Of a stretch of 64,000 nucleotides of DNA, positions 34,401-43,153 are shown in pieces. The notes under the pieces are model-generated. The model was not told the DNA's origin and searched no databases. It was given only the letters and a program-made list of their open reading frames with translations. The stretch lies in assembly GCA_023284085.1 (NCBI GenBank), contig JAKVHY010000021.1:46285-110284 (forward strand), read 5' to 3'. Each line of letters opens with the position of its first letter. Within the stretch, counting starts at the first letter, position 1. Source of the DNA: Shewanella benthica. Its GTDB lineage: Bacteria > Pseudomonadota > Gammaproteobacteria > Enterobacterales > Shewanellaceae. Both the position numbers and the translations under genes were made by a program.

Positions 34401-35456
34401 ATGCGTATACAAGAGATCTTAGGTGTAGATTTACCCATTATTCAGGCGCCGATGGCCGGGGTTCAGAACAGTAAACTGGCATTGGCGGTCTCTTCCGTCG
34501 GCGCTCTGGGCTCCATTCCCTGTGCCATGCTCAGTCACGATGCCTTGAGAGCAGAATTGAGCCATATTCAGTCGCAAACCCAAGCTCCTATCAATGTGAA
34601 TTTTTTCAGTCATCAACAAGCCGAATTTAACGTCGAGCGTGATGCCATTTGGCGCAGGACCTTAGCGCCCTATTTTAGAGAGTATTCCATCGACAGTTCC
34701 ATCGACAGCAACGCATTGCCCGAGGGGCCTAGCCGCCAACCATTCAGCCATACCGTCGCAGATATCCTGGAGGAGTTTCGACCTCAAGTGGTGAGCTTCC
34801 ACTTCGGTCTGCCGGAAAAAGCCCTGCTCGCACGGGTGAAAGCCTGGGGCGCGTTGGTATTGGGCACGGCGACGACGCTGGAGGAAGCCCTGTGGCTCGA
34901 AGCCAATGGCGCCGACGCCATCATAGCTCAAGGCTTGGAAGCTGGTGGTCACAGGGGCATGTTCCTGTCACAGGAGCTTGGTCTGCAGGTGAGTACCTAC
35001 TCACTGCTGCAGCAAATACTGGCGCGAGTCGGCCTGCCCGTGATAGCGACAGGCGGCATCAGTGATGCCAAAGGCGTAAGCGCGGCTCTCTCACTCGGCG
35101 CCGCAGCGGTGCAAGTCGGCACCGCTTATCTGCTGTGTGATGAAACCAACACCAGCACGCTACACAGGCAAGCCATCAAGAGTAATCGCTCACATAAAAC
35201 CGTCATCACCAACCTGTTCTCTGGCAAACCGGCCCGTGGCATCGTCAACCGGGTGATACATGAGCTTGGCCCCATAAGTGCTCTGGCCCCAGTATTTCCT
35301 CACGCCGCCACTGCGATAACCGCCATCAGGCAAGCAGCCGAAGCTCAAGGTTCTAGCGACTTCTCTCCACTCTGGTGTGGCCAAAACACCACCGGCTGCA
35401 AAGAGATCTCAGCAGCAGAGCTCACTTTAGAGCTAGCAAGAGGTGTGGAAGTATAG
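34401..35456 (+). CDS. Nitronate monooxygenase (NMO/2-nitropropane dioxygenase family)
   Basis: A 351-residue FMN-dependent TIM barrel. Landmarks: PIIQAPMAGVQNS at the N-terminus, INVNFFSH, the catalytic-type His in GLEAGGHRG and the FMN phosphate site IATGGISDAKG...GAAAVQVGTAYL. Matches class I NMOs that oxidise propionate 3-nitronate and other alkyl nitronates. AGGGAG lies ten bases before the ATG. A broken copy of its 5' end lies at 29525-29630. Confidence 0.88.
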   Translation: MRIQEILGVDLPIIQAPMAGVQNSKLALAVSSVGALGSIPCAMLSHDALRAELSHIQSQTQAPINVNFFSHQQAEFNVERDAIWRRTLAPYFREYSIDSSIDSNALPEGPSRQPFSHTVADILEEFRPQVVSFHFGLPEKALLARVKAWGALVLGTATTLEEALWLEANGADAIIAQGLEAGGHRGMFLSQELGLQVSTYSLLQQILARVGLPVIATGGISDAKGVSAALSLGAAAVQVGTAYLLCDETNTSTLHRQAIKSNRSHKTVITNLFSGKPARGIVNRVIHELGPISALAPVFPHAATAITAIRQAAEAQGSSDFSPLWCGQNTTGCKEISAAELTLELARGVEV

Positions 35457-35603
35457 TTAGACTTCGCCTAATAACTTGAGATTAGTGATTGCTTCACTCT
35501 TCGGCTTGCAGCCGAGTAAGTCGTGGAATTCCATTCCCTGCTAGCAAAAAAGGGTAGGGCAAGGAGGACTGTTCTTATCAACAACATCCTGTCTAAGAGC
35601 CAG

Positions 35604-35637
35604 GATCGGAGTAGGAGTTAATTAGCTATGACCCCTT
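35604..35637 (+). repeat. Dispersed palindromic repeat, copy B
   Basis: GATCGGAGTAGGAG followed by TTAATTAGCTATGACCCCTT; downstream of the NMO gene. The rest of 35457-35682 shows nothing else. Confidence 0.6.
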
Positions 35638-35682
35638 GATGCTTAACAGACGCGATAAATGGTGTCTTGGTTTATTTTATAG

Positions 35683-36921
35683 TCAGTTTACTACAAGTAA
35701 ACTATTAAATTTCATGATGAATTCAACACCTTTTTTTCTATTTGAAGAACATTGTATTGAGCCCTTGAGTTGCAATGTCACTATGTTATATATAATACAT
35801 AGGCCTAAACCTTTACTACCCTTTTTTCTGTCAGTAGTAAATAATGGATCAAATACTCTTTCGATATTATTTTTTGAGATCCCACAACCATCATCTTGAT
35901 ATATAATTGTAATACCATCTCTGTTTTTTCTACATTCTATATTTATCTCTCCAGTCATGCGATTACTATATCCATGAGTAATAGAATTAGTTACTAGGTT
36001 GGTAATAACCTCAGATATAGCTTCAGGATATGAGTTTATAGTTATATTTTCATCGGAAATAACCATTACTTTTAAATGGCTTCTACTTATCATTTCTTTC
36101 ATGCTTGATAAAATGTTGAGAATGTGTTCTTTTAAGTTGAAAGTCGTTGCCTTTTCATTGGTCTTGCTGGCGGTTAAGTGTTTGAATCTTTTTAGTATTT
36201 TTGCTGTTTTGTTTAGGTTTGAATGAACTAAGTCAGTTATTTCAAATGTTGATAGTAAATAATCCTCAAAATCATCTTTATCCATGCTTCCAGACTCATA
36301 GTCTTGTTTTAAATTTCTGGTTAAAGATTTCAAGTGAGTGATAGCAGTCACACCTACTCCTACCGGTGTATTTATTTCATGTGCCATACCTGATAAAAGC
36401 TCCCTTAATGAATCAACTCTTTCTGAAGCCACCAGTCTTTTATATAAAGAAATAGATTTTAAGTCAGCTTCGATTATTGATTTGAACTCATTGAGTAAAT
36501 TGATGTGGTCATCGGTATAAACTTTTTCTTCATTATTTAAAACGCATATTGTTCCAAAAGGAGTTTCGTCAGGTGAATTAATGGGTACGCCAAGGTAATT
36601 TATCATGTTTAATTTGGTATCTGGATTGTTTTTCCATCTATTGCTCTTTAATGCGTTCTTCACAAATAGCGTTTTTTGCGTCTTAATTACATGCTCACAA
36701 TATAGTCCTGAATTTAAAAAAACTTCATTGTCGCCTTTTTTATAAGGATTATTTTCAGATTCACTACTTACGAAAACTTCGATTTTATTTTTATTTAGTC
36801 TCATAATTAATGCTGCAGGTATATCTAAAATTGATGATAGTAAATCAATAGTTTTTTGCCATTTTTTCAAGGTTTGATTCTCAATGTCAAACGTCATAAA
36901 ACTATTTTCTTCTTCAATCAC
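35683..36921 (-). CDS. Orphan sensor histidine kinase with GAF domain
   Basis: A 412-residue soluble kinase: GAF domain at about 25-155 (INYLGVPI, FGTICVLN), dimerisation box GMAHEINTPVGVG with the phospho-acceptor His near residue 180, and a HATPase domain with N box NLVTNSITHG, G1 DDGCGI and G2 GSKGLGLCI. No transmembrane segment. No response regulator is adjacent. Markedly AT-rich compared with flanking genes, which suggests acquisition. The GTG at 36921 has AGGGG seven bases upstream; an ATG eight codons later is the alternative. Confidence 0.85.
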   Translation of the reverse strand: MIEEENSFMTFDIENQTLKKWQKTIDLLSSILDIPAALIMRLNKNKIEVFVSSESENNPYKKGDNEVFLNSGLYCEHVIKTQKTLFVKNALKSNRWKNNPDTKLNMINYLGVPINSPDETPFGTICVLNNEEKVYTDDHINLLNEFKSIIEADLKSISLYKRLVASERVDSLRELLSGMAHEINTPVGVGVTAITHLKSLTRNLKQDYESGSMDKDDFEDYLLSTFEITDLVHSNLNKTAKILKRFKHLTASKTNEKATTFNLKEHILNILSSMKEMISRSHLKVMVISDENITINSYPEAISEVITNLVTNSITHGYSNRMTGEINIECRKNRDGITIIYQDDGCGISKNNIERVFDPLFTTDRKKGSKGLGLCIIYNIVTLQLKGSIQCSSNRKKGVEFIMKFNSLLVVN

Positions 36922-37248
36922 TTATCGACCCCTAGTCATCAAAAATGACAATAATATTGGTTCCTATACCAGCCTCATGCTCTCATTTAATACTAATAGA
37001 CAATTGAGAGTATGCAAACTTTAGAAGGTTGCATTTTAACGTTCTGTTTTATATGTTTATTTTTACTGTTTGGTCGCTTTTGTTTTGGTCGTGCATCATA
37101 TTCACCATGCTTCTCGTTCATTGCTATGGTTACGCCATATTCACCTTCCAACGGGGTACTATCGAACTTGCAGGCTATCAGAGAGATTCTAGCGCATAAG
37201 AATCGACAGGTTTCATTGCAGGGAGTGCTGTAATGAGTAGCAAAATTT
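36922..37248. other. Intergenic, nothing specific
   Basis: AT-rich spacer; a 73-codon plus-strand frame here has no ribosome site or recognisable protein features and is not called. Confidence 0.5.
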
Positions 37249-37284
37249 GAATGGAGTAGAAGCTAATTCGCTACGACGCCTTTG
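37249..37284 (+). repeat. Dispersed palindromic repeat, copy C
   Basis: GAATGGAGTAGAAGCTAATT, then CGCTACGACGCCTTTG; fits copies A, B and D over about 30 bases. Confidence 0.6.
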
Positions 37285-37474
37285 TTTCTTTGTTTTGTAC
37301 TCTTAATACAAGCGCATGAGTTATTACAAAGGGGTCTATCTAAAACATGCTATAGCGATAGACAGAAACAGCTAGATTCACCACAATCTGCAACCTAAAT
37401 GACAGGAACAGCAAAGCGTTTGAAAAACATAACGTTTTGTTTGTTTTTTGTTTAAAGTTTGTTATTAAATGTAG

Positions 37475-38758
37475 TTGGTTAGTCTTGTGGATATAAATAA
37501 GAATCAAGCGGTGATGGCCGTAACAATTTTACTGTTAACGTTAGTGGTTGGCGCGACTCAGTTAGCCAATGACGGGCTCTTTTTACGTTTGTTATTAGGG
37601 CTCAGCTTAGGCTTTGCTTTAGCCAAAGGAGCCGTTGGTTTTGCCGGTAGTATTAACCGAGCTTACCGCCGAGGTTCAACGCAGTTATTACAAACCCTGA
37701 TGTTTATGTTTGTTATCACAGCAATCATCAATGCTGGTTTACTGCTTAATACTGACAGCCAGCACTATGATTTATGGATTAATCCTATCAATGCAGGGCT
37801 GCTCATTGGCGGCATCATGTTTGGCGCAGGCATGAGCTTATCAAGCTGCTGCGCAACCGGCGTGATGGTGGAGCTTGTCAGTGATGTCCCAAGAGCCGCA
37901 ACGACATTGGTGTTTTTTGGCGCTGGCGTCTTCTTTGGCTTTCCATTACAAAGCAGCCAAAGCTGGATAACAGATTCGTGGTTTTCATCAGCAAGCTATC
38001 AAGGTAAAGGCGTCTTTTTACCTGACTTGTTTGCTGGTACACCGCTGAATGGTTACTTTATGTCTATATTAGTGACCGTGTTTTTAGCGTTAAGCGTAGT
38101 GGTTATTGCCAAAAAGTATGAAAACTATCGCCGCCGCAATGGCTCATATTTAGGTGTGTTGGGTGAAATTGAGCGGCAGAATATTCAACATCAAAGTAAT
38201 CAAAACGGCGAAGATAAATCGTTTAGATTATTCAGCCGTGAAACATATCAAAACTGGTTCGCTAATCTCTGGCAAATGCGCACCACCGCGTTAGTCATAG
38301 CGGTTATTTTTGGCGTCATGATGGCAAGTACCGGCTCAGGCTGGGGAGCGTCGACACCCTTTGGTATCTGGTTCGCAAAGGGATTGATGTTCTTTGGGGT
38401 TGAATTAAGCACCATTACCGAGATAAGCCAGCGACCTGAAGCTATGTTTACCACGCCGTTTTTTGAACATGGCGTGTCAGTGCAAAACTTGGCTATTTTA
38501 TTAGGCACCTTAATAGCGGTGTTGTTTATGGGTAAGTTTAAGTTTTCATTTACCCTAAACCACTCAGCTAAACAGCTGGCGCTTTTTGCTTTAGGTGGAT
38601 TATTAATGGGATTTGGTACTCGTTTTGCCAATGGCTGTAATGTGGGAGCATTGTTCACCCCTATCGCTAACTTCTCATTATCTGGATGGGTGTATTTACT
38701 GGTAATGATTGGTGGTGCTATCGCAGGCAACCGTTTCCAACAAGCGGTGATGAAGTAA
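37475..38758 (+). CDS. YeeE/YedE-family sulfur-compound transporter
   Basis: A polytopic inner-membrane protein (up to 427 residues, about ten membrane segments) with two copies of the family hairpin: GAGMSLSSCCATG near residue 125 and FANGCNVGALF near 395. These conserved Cys loops are the thiosulfate path in YeeE/TsuA (family knowledge); the first reads SCC where relatives often have GGC. Thiosulfate or a related sulfur species is a reasonable substrate and fits the sulfite-respiring genotype, though the gene is 16 kb from the sir cluster. Start is uncertain: TTG 37475, GTG 37487 and ATG 37514 are in frame, none with a clear ribosome site. Confidence 0.8.
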   Translation: MVSLVDINKNQAVMAVTILLLTLVVGATQLANDGLFLRLLLGLSLGFALAKGAVGFAGSINRAYRRGSTQLLQTLMFMFVITAIINAGLLLNTDSQHYDLWINPINAGLLIGGIMFGAGMSLSSCCATGVMVELVSDVPRAATTLVFFGAGVFFGFPLQSSQSWITDSWFSSASYQGKGVFLPDLFAGTPLNGYFMSILVTVFLALSVVVIAKKYENYRRRNGSYLGVLGEIERQNIQHQSNQNGEDKSFRLFSRETYQNWFANLWQMRTTALVIAVIFGVMMASTGSGWGASTPFGIWFAKGLMFFGVELSTITEISQRPEAMFTTPFFEHGVSVQNLAILLGTLIAVLFMGKFKFSFTLNHSAKQLALFALGGLLMGFGTRFANGCNVGALFTPIANFSLSGWVYLLVMIGGAIAGNRFQQAVMK

Positions 38759-38762
38759 CTCA

Positions 38763-38825
38763 CTGCTAGATCGCTTCGCTGCGAGGTCGTTCGCAGGCTC
38801 GCTGCTAGAGCGCTTCGCTGCGAGT
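38763..38825. repeat. Two short direct repeats after the transporter gene
   Basis: TGCTAGATCGCTTCGCTGCG and TGCTAGAGCGCTTCGCTGCG occur about 40 bp apart; each contains GCTTCGCTGCGAG. Noncoding; they separate the transporter from the convergent accessory cluster. Confidence 0.55.
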
Positions 38826-38925
38826 TAACGGTTCACCGAATACGGAACGCTGCGCTCACAGATAAAGCGATAAGGGACAGAGTGGAACGAAGTTTACACT
38901 GACCCTACTTATTCTCAGGTCTAGC

Positions 38926-39411
38926 TTAGAAGCTCCGTAGAAGCCTGATAGTGTGCCCTTCGGATAGTAGTTTCCGGATCATACTTATTAAGGCTTCACC
39001 GCCAGAGCAAAAAAATGAGTTATTTCGAAATCTCACTTCTAAAGGATAAACTTGCTCACCAAATTTATAGCTAAATAGAGTTTCACTCGATGACATTGTT
39101 GAAGAATCTCCATTCACAACTTCCTTTCTCAAATAAATGCTGGTATAGCCTGTTTCAACGATAGCATTCAACCGTGCAATAGTATTGCCGAGATTTAGCA
39201 AGCCATTGTTATTTTTGCTTAAAGATTCTAGTTTTTTCTCATCGACAACAGTTTCCGCTGCGTAACAAACTTTAATCGACTCATCACCTAAAAACTCTTT
39301 AAGGCTCGTCTCAACAGATTTTAAGATGGCATCTACTTCGATTTTGTTCTTTACGTAGTCATCAGCTTCTGCCTGCCCTTCTTGAAGCGACTCTATAAAA
39401 CTTAAATTCAT
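38926..39411 (-). CDS. Unrecognised 161-residue protein
   Basis: Soluble, mixed alpha/beta, no signal peptide. N-terminal half is acidic and helical, C-terminal half beta-rich with a FRNNSFFCSGGEALISMIRKLL segment. Starts 8 bp after the EEP gene stop with a good ribosome site (GGAATTATT before ATG), so it is co-expressed with it. No family recognised. Possible partner or immunity protein of the nuclease-like neighbour (speculative). Confidence 0.6.
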   Translation of the reverse strand: MNLSFIESLQEGQAEADDYVKNKIEVDAILKSVETSLKEFLGDESIKVCYAAETVVDEKKLESLSKNNNGLLNLGNTIARLNAIVETGYTSIYLRKEVVNGDSSTMSSSETLFSYKFGEQVYPLEVRFRNNSFFCSGGEALISMIRKLLSEGHTIRLLRSF

Positions 39412-39419
39412 AATAATTC

Positions 39420-40331
39420 CTATGGTCGTACAACCTGTGCAGTGACAGGGAAATGGTCTACATGGCTCTTGTTGGAGAATAATCTATTAATGGCCGCTGT
39501 ATCAATTATCTGTGTCCTAGGCTCATCTAAATACCATTCGCTAGGACCTAGGAAACTACCAGAAAAAATTATCTGATCGAAAGATTGCCATCTAATAGCC
39601 TCAGGGTTTAGCCCGCTATAATAATTAGTCCCGGATGATAGCGATTTGATGTCGTTCTCCAGATGTGTGTAGCCTCTCCGTCCAGTGGTTAACTTCCAGA
39701 AAGGATTATATAGAATAGACTTAACTGACGAAAGAACAGCTTCGTAGCACTTGGTAGACTGAAGTTGAACATTCATCAGGTGACTATGGGGGGAGTCATT
39801 ATAATCCCCCATTAAAATAACCTTTTCACCGTTTTCTAGTAATTGCTGAACAGCTTCCCTTAAAGCTTGCGCTACAAAATTACGCTGCATCGTTTGGTCT
39901 AGTATTTTACTCGGCCAATGGCTAAGGAAAATGTGAAACTCTGGGTTAGCATACGACTTAGTAGTTACTTTAAGGTGCTGACCTGCTTTCAGGTAGCTGT
40001 TACCCATAACTGAAAAGATGTTCCTCTCGAATTTAATCCCCATAACTAATGGATTGAACAGCACCGCGTGGTCGAAGTAACTCTTATTAGAAGGGGTCTT
40101 CTTCAGTAGAGGGAGTAGTTCCCAGTTTATGGCGTCAGCATAGGCATTAAGAGCATCCATATCTTCATGGCCAACTTCACATAGTCCAATGAAATCGCTT
40201 ACACCAACAATCTCATCTAGAACCTGAAAGCAAGATGCGTACGAATTAGCTGTGCCGCGGGATTTTCCTCGTGGGGGGGTTAGGCCTGAGTTCCACCAAG
40301 TAAACCTTAAACGCTCTAATAGCATCAACAT
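39420..40331 (-). CDS. Endonuclease/exonuclease/phosphatase (EEP) family protein
   Basis: A 303-residue EEP-fold protein with the family motifs in order: WWNSG (N-terminal Asn), GLCEV (metal Glu), LSHWPS (His), LMGDYND (catalytic Asp/Asn) and SHVDHFPV (terminal Asp-His). All catalytic positions are intact. Substrate (DNA, RNA, phosphoester) cannot be set. No export signal. Middle gene of a three-gene cluster downstream of a DUF2971 gene. Confidence 0.8.
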   Translation of the reverse strand: MLMLLERLRFTWWNSGLTPPRGKSRGTANSYASCFQVLDEIVGVSDFIGLCEVGHEDMDALNAYADAINWELLPLLKKTPSNKSYFDHAVLFNPLVMGIKFERNIFSVMGNSYLKAGQHLKVTTKSYANPEFHIFLSHWPSKILDQTMQRNFVAQALREAVQQLLENGEKVILMGDYNDSPHSHLMNVQLQSTKCYEAVLSSVKSILYNPFWKLTTGRRGYTHLENDIKSLSSGTNYYSGLNPEAIRWQSFDQIIFSGSFLGPSEWYLDEPRTQIIDTAAINRLFSNKSHVDHFPVTAQVVRP

Positions 40332-40432
40332 AAAAATAGAACCTAGATTGAAATTCTTGTTATATTAATCATTTATCGGAAGAGTCTACCATTAAAGTAC
40401 ATTACCAATCGAATTACATAAGCTTAGATTAA

Positions 40433-41284
40433 CTAACGGTTAAGAGGCTCAATGATTATCTTAAAGGTTTTTTTGCAAATGCTCGCGACTTTGACTTTTT
40501 CTTTCCATGTTACCCCGAGTAAACCTTTCAGACACATAAATAAAGTTTCGCGTTTCACTTTACTCATTTTCTCGCCAATGGTAATACTCTTTATAAGAGA
40601 TGAGTGATAGATTAGCTTCCGGTCATCACGATACTCTACACTAAGTCTAAATTCCTTTTCATAGTCCCATTCTATGCATTTTCTGTTTAGGACTTCTCCA
40701 GGGCTATCGTATGACTGTTCGCCCAGAACTAGAAGTAACCTCTCCTGAATCGATTGAATTTTAGCTTCTCGGTAATGAATCTCTCCTGTATAAACTATTT
40801 CAGCTTTTTCGTTTAGTTCAGCTATAGAATCTACTAGAGCAGACTGATAAAACTCAAGACAAAACCCACTTAACCCAAAACCGTAATGAGACCATAACAA
40901 TTTGTTCTGGTTTCCTTCAGAATCTTGTGTGAAACTGCAGTACAAGCGTTTTTTATGGTCTTGATATAGGACTTTAAGCCCGCGTTCAATACTTTGATAA
41001 TTTTCTAAAATCTCTCTTTTAGCCCACTTGTTATTTGTATACTTGGCAATATAAGGCTGTATCTCATCTTGGGTAAGTCCTTCAGATATTAAACTTCTAC
41101 GCAAAGTTGTTATAAACTTCTGAACGTCTATCTCTTCCTCAGTAATGCTGCTAACTTGCTCTTCATAAAGCCCTTCAAAAGGATCGTTAAACTCATGGAG
41201 TTTGCTGAACCAGAGATAAGAGTTACATAGTGCATCTAAGTCAAAATCTCTAAAGCCAAAAAACTTGAATAGTGTGTCACTCAT
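40433..41284 (-). CDS. DUF2971-type protein
   Basis: A 283-residue protein with the DUF2971 hallmarks: LWFSKLHEFNDPFEG near residues 24-38, CSFT...NKLLWSHYGFGLSGFCLEF near 125-150, and a C-terminal KCIEWDYEKEFRLSV. The family has no established activity but is frequent in accessory and defence islands (general knowledge). AGGTG eight bases before ATG. Likely first gene of the cluster; a 100-bp gap separates it from the EEP gene. Confidence 0.78.
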   Translation of the reverse strand: MSDTLFKFFGFRDFDLDALCNSYLWFSKLHEFNDPFEGLYEEQVSSITEEEIDVQKFITTLRRSLISEGLTQDEIQPYIAKYTNNKWAKREILENYQSIERGLKVLYQDHKKRLYCSFTQDSEGNQNKLLWSHYGFGLSGFCLEFYQSALVDSIAELNEKAEIVYTGEIHYREAKIQSIQERLLLVLGEQSYDSPGEVLNRKCIEWDYEKEFRLSVEYRDDRKLIYHSSLIKSITIGEKMSKVKRETLFMCLKGLLGVTWKEKVKVASICKKTFKIIIEPLNR

Positions 41285-41315
41285 CTATGTTGCACCTAAT
41301 AAAATCTATAATTGC

Positions 41316-41903
41316 TTAAACACCGCATCGACTTGCAATGACCTTATTAACATTACCCTGTAGCTTCTCTATACGGCCAGCTCGCTACACTCCCACTTAA
41401 ACATTGGAAACTGGTTGTCCCAGGCTGTCATTAACTGTCGCTGCTTACTCATCTTGTACTTAGGAATGTCTGCTCCATGTACATGTAAGTTCTAGCAATA
41501 CGGCCACGGGCTGGTTCCGGTGGTTGTGCTTTCCTGTTTTCTATACGCATGTTACAGCTACCAAACATGGAAGCATAGTGAAGTTATAATTGCTTCTCAT
41601 GGTATTCACAGCACCTATTGTGGGGTACAGGTTGTACTTGTCGGCCTGCATATTTGATCTTCTCAGCACACTAACGGTCTTTGAATGATTTACCTTTTCG
41701 GTCTACACACTGAGCATTATCTTCACGCCACTCAGAGAAAGCACTACCGAAGTTCTCCGCCGGTACACATGTTCCCGCATGACCTTCTTAGCCCGATTGA
41801 CATACTTGGTTGTAGTGAAGCCGGTAGGGGGAGTTATTCTCTTCTTTGAGTCGAACTTAGCGCCATAGTAGACGGTCACTCTATTGTCTTGATAACCGAA
41901 CAA
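41316..41903 (-). pseudogene. endA: Endonuclease I (EndA/Dns) pseudogene
   Basis: Three frames together give pieces of a periplasmic endonuclease I: VYYGAKFDSKKRITP and NRAKKV.REHV (frame 1), AENFGSAFSEWREDNAQCV..KGKSFKDR then a stop, YNLYPTIGAVNTMRSNYNF (shifted frame), RIARTYMYMEQ, and MSKQRQLMTAWDNQFPMFKWEC...NVNKVIASRCGV. At least three frameshifts or stops, and the signal peptide and first strand are missing because homology starts right at repeat D. Clearly nonfunctional. Confidence 0.85.
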
Positions 41904-41923
41904 AGGGGTCGTAGCTAATTAGA
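41899..41923 (-). repeat. Dispersed palindromic repeat, copy D (inverted)
   Basis: On the minus strand TCTAATTAGCTACGACCCCTTTGTT, cited here in two parts: TCTAATTAGCTACG and ACCCCTTTGTT. It matches A-C and abuts the 5' truncation of the endA pseudogene. Confidence 0.6.
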
Positions 41924-42235
41924 TTGTTTGGTCAAAAATTTAATCTAAGCAGTTCTTAGGGATTGAGATACCTCTTACTTCGAAGAGAGAAATCATCTGG
42001 TGTGAACGCGGCTGTGACCTTCGACAGCAAGGCGAAGCTTCACAGCGTATAGGGACCCTTTCCTTTAATGGAGAGGACAGCGTGTCGCAGAAGTGTTTGC
42101 ACTTAAGGTCGCTCATTCACATCCGTGTGATCACGACATTCGTATATCCCTATACAGCACCTACCGCAGGTAATAAATACCAATGCAGCTTTGGTTTCCA
42201 ATTCAATAACCCAATATGAAAATTGGAACCAGAAA
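41924..42235. other. Intergenic, no gene recognised
   Basis: No convincing frame or RNA. Sequence composition changes here from the AT-rich accessory stretch to ordinary chromosome; it may contain further unrecognisable gene remnants. Confidence 0.45.
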
Positions 42236-42265
42236 ACAAAAAAGCACTTCGAATGAAGTGCTTTT
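42236..42265. terminator. Terminator downstream of the MazG-like gene
   Basis: Nine-bp stem AAGCACTTC/GAAGTGCTT, loop GAAT, with a run of A on one side and T on the other, so usable in both directions. Confidence 0.8.
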
Positions 42266-42347
42266 ATAGCTTTAGCTTAGCCAATACCAATGAAGTGCTA
42301 CCTAAACAACAAGCCACCAAACATCAGCAATCCAAAAAAATTAACAA

Positions 42348-42926
42348 TTAAGCTTTAACTAGCTTTGCCAGATCTGCTGGACGGTAGTAAACCGACTTTA
42401 GCACCTTGCCTTGACGTACGATTTTACCCGCCATATCTACATCTTTAGCGCACTTAGCGATGATGAAGTCGCCCTTGGTGCTGCCGACGATCTCCACGCC
42501 TTGCTTGGCGTAAAACTCGATAGTCTCTTCAAGCTCTTTCTCGTTGCGGCAAACCTTGCTCATGTTGCTTGAGTGAACTTCGTCCCAACAGATGATGAAA
42601 TCGATTTCGCGGTTCTTAGCTACGTGTAGCAGCAAGTCGATGACGTAGCTGATTTCCATGCGGTCGCTAACCTGAGTCGCACCTAAGTGAACCAGGCGGC
42701 CCATCAAGACATAGACAGAATCGACGATAGCATCGGCCTGCTCCATGCGGCTGTCGGCTTCGGCAAGCTCGGTTAGCTCTTCGATGGCCAATGAGGTGTG
42801 TAATGTGTCGGCCTTGTCATCCAATGTGCTCTCATCTTCGCTTGGCAGATCGAAAGTAGAGCGAAACTGTAGGATGTCACGATAAAGATGATCGTAGAGA
42901 GGCTGAGTGAGTGCGGTAAGTTTCAT
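42348..42926 (-). CDS. MazG-like nucleoside triphosphate pyrophosphohydrolase
   Basis: A 192-residue protein with an all-alpha NTP-PPase domain in the N-terminal 130 residues: metal motif EELTELAEAD followed by QADAIVDSVYVLMG (E-E-x-x-E...D pattern of the MazG/PRA-PH superfamily). The C-terminal part ends YYRPADLAKLVKA, a segment seen in uncharacterised relatives. Presumed house-cleaning of noncanonical NTPs. Start at 42926 is supported by AAGG seven bases upstream; a farther upstream ATG would add 38 poorly structured residues. Confidence 0.72.
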   Translation of the reverse strand: MKLTALTQPLYDHLYRDILQFRSTFDLPSEDESTLDDKADTLHTSLAIEELTELAEADSRMEQADAIVDSVYVLMGRLVHLGATQVSDRMEISYVIDLLLHVAKNREIDFIICWDEVHSSNMSKVCRNEKELEETIEFYAKQGVEIVGSTKGDFIIAKCAKDVDMAGKIVRQGKVLKSVYYRPADLAKLVKA

Positions 42927-43094
42927 TGATTTGCCTTGAAGCCTGAGCTTGCTGTTATGAAGATTGAGATTAAGGTGTTTCAGTTGCGGTGATTCTAATT
43001 TAATGGCAGGGCAAAATAAAGGGGTGAGCACTAAGTTCAAGAGAAGTTCAAGCTAGATTCAAGACAAGCTCAAGCAGGCTTTAAATAGGATTTA

Positions 43095-43119
43095 AGCTGG
43101 GTTCAAACAGAACCCAGCT
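43095..43119 (-). terminator. Hairpin after the S9 peptidase gene
   Basis: Perfect ten-bp stem AGCTGGGTTC/GAACCCAGCT with a five-base loop, 35 bp after the stop; only a weak T-rich tail. Confidence 0.6.
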
Positions 43120-43153
43120 GAGCTTAGAAGCTATTTCAAATGGTTATAGAGGG

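Noticed and set aside
36922..37248. Hydrophobic 73-codon frame at 37012-37233
   Set aside because: No ribosome site, AT-driven hydrophobicity, and no recognisable start or family.
34297..41923. Integron attC sites as explanation of repeats A-D
   Set aside because: The repeats lack the paired core sites and cassette layout of attC; gene orientations are mixed and no integrase is present.
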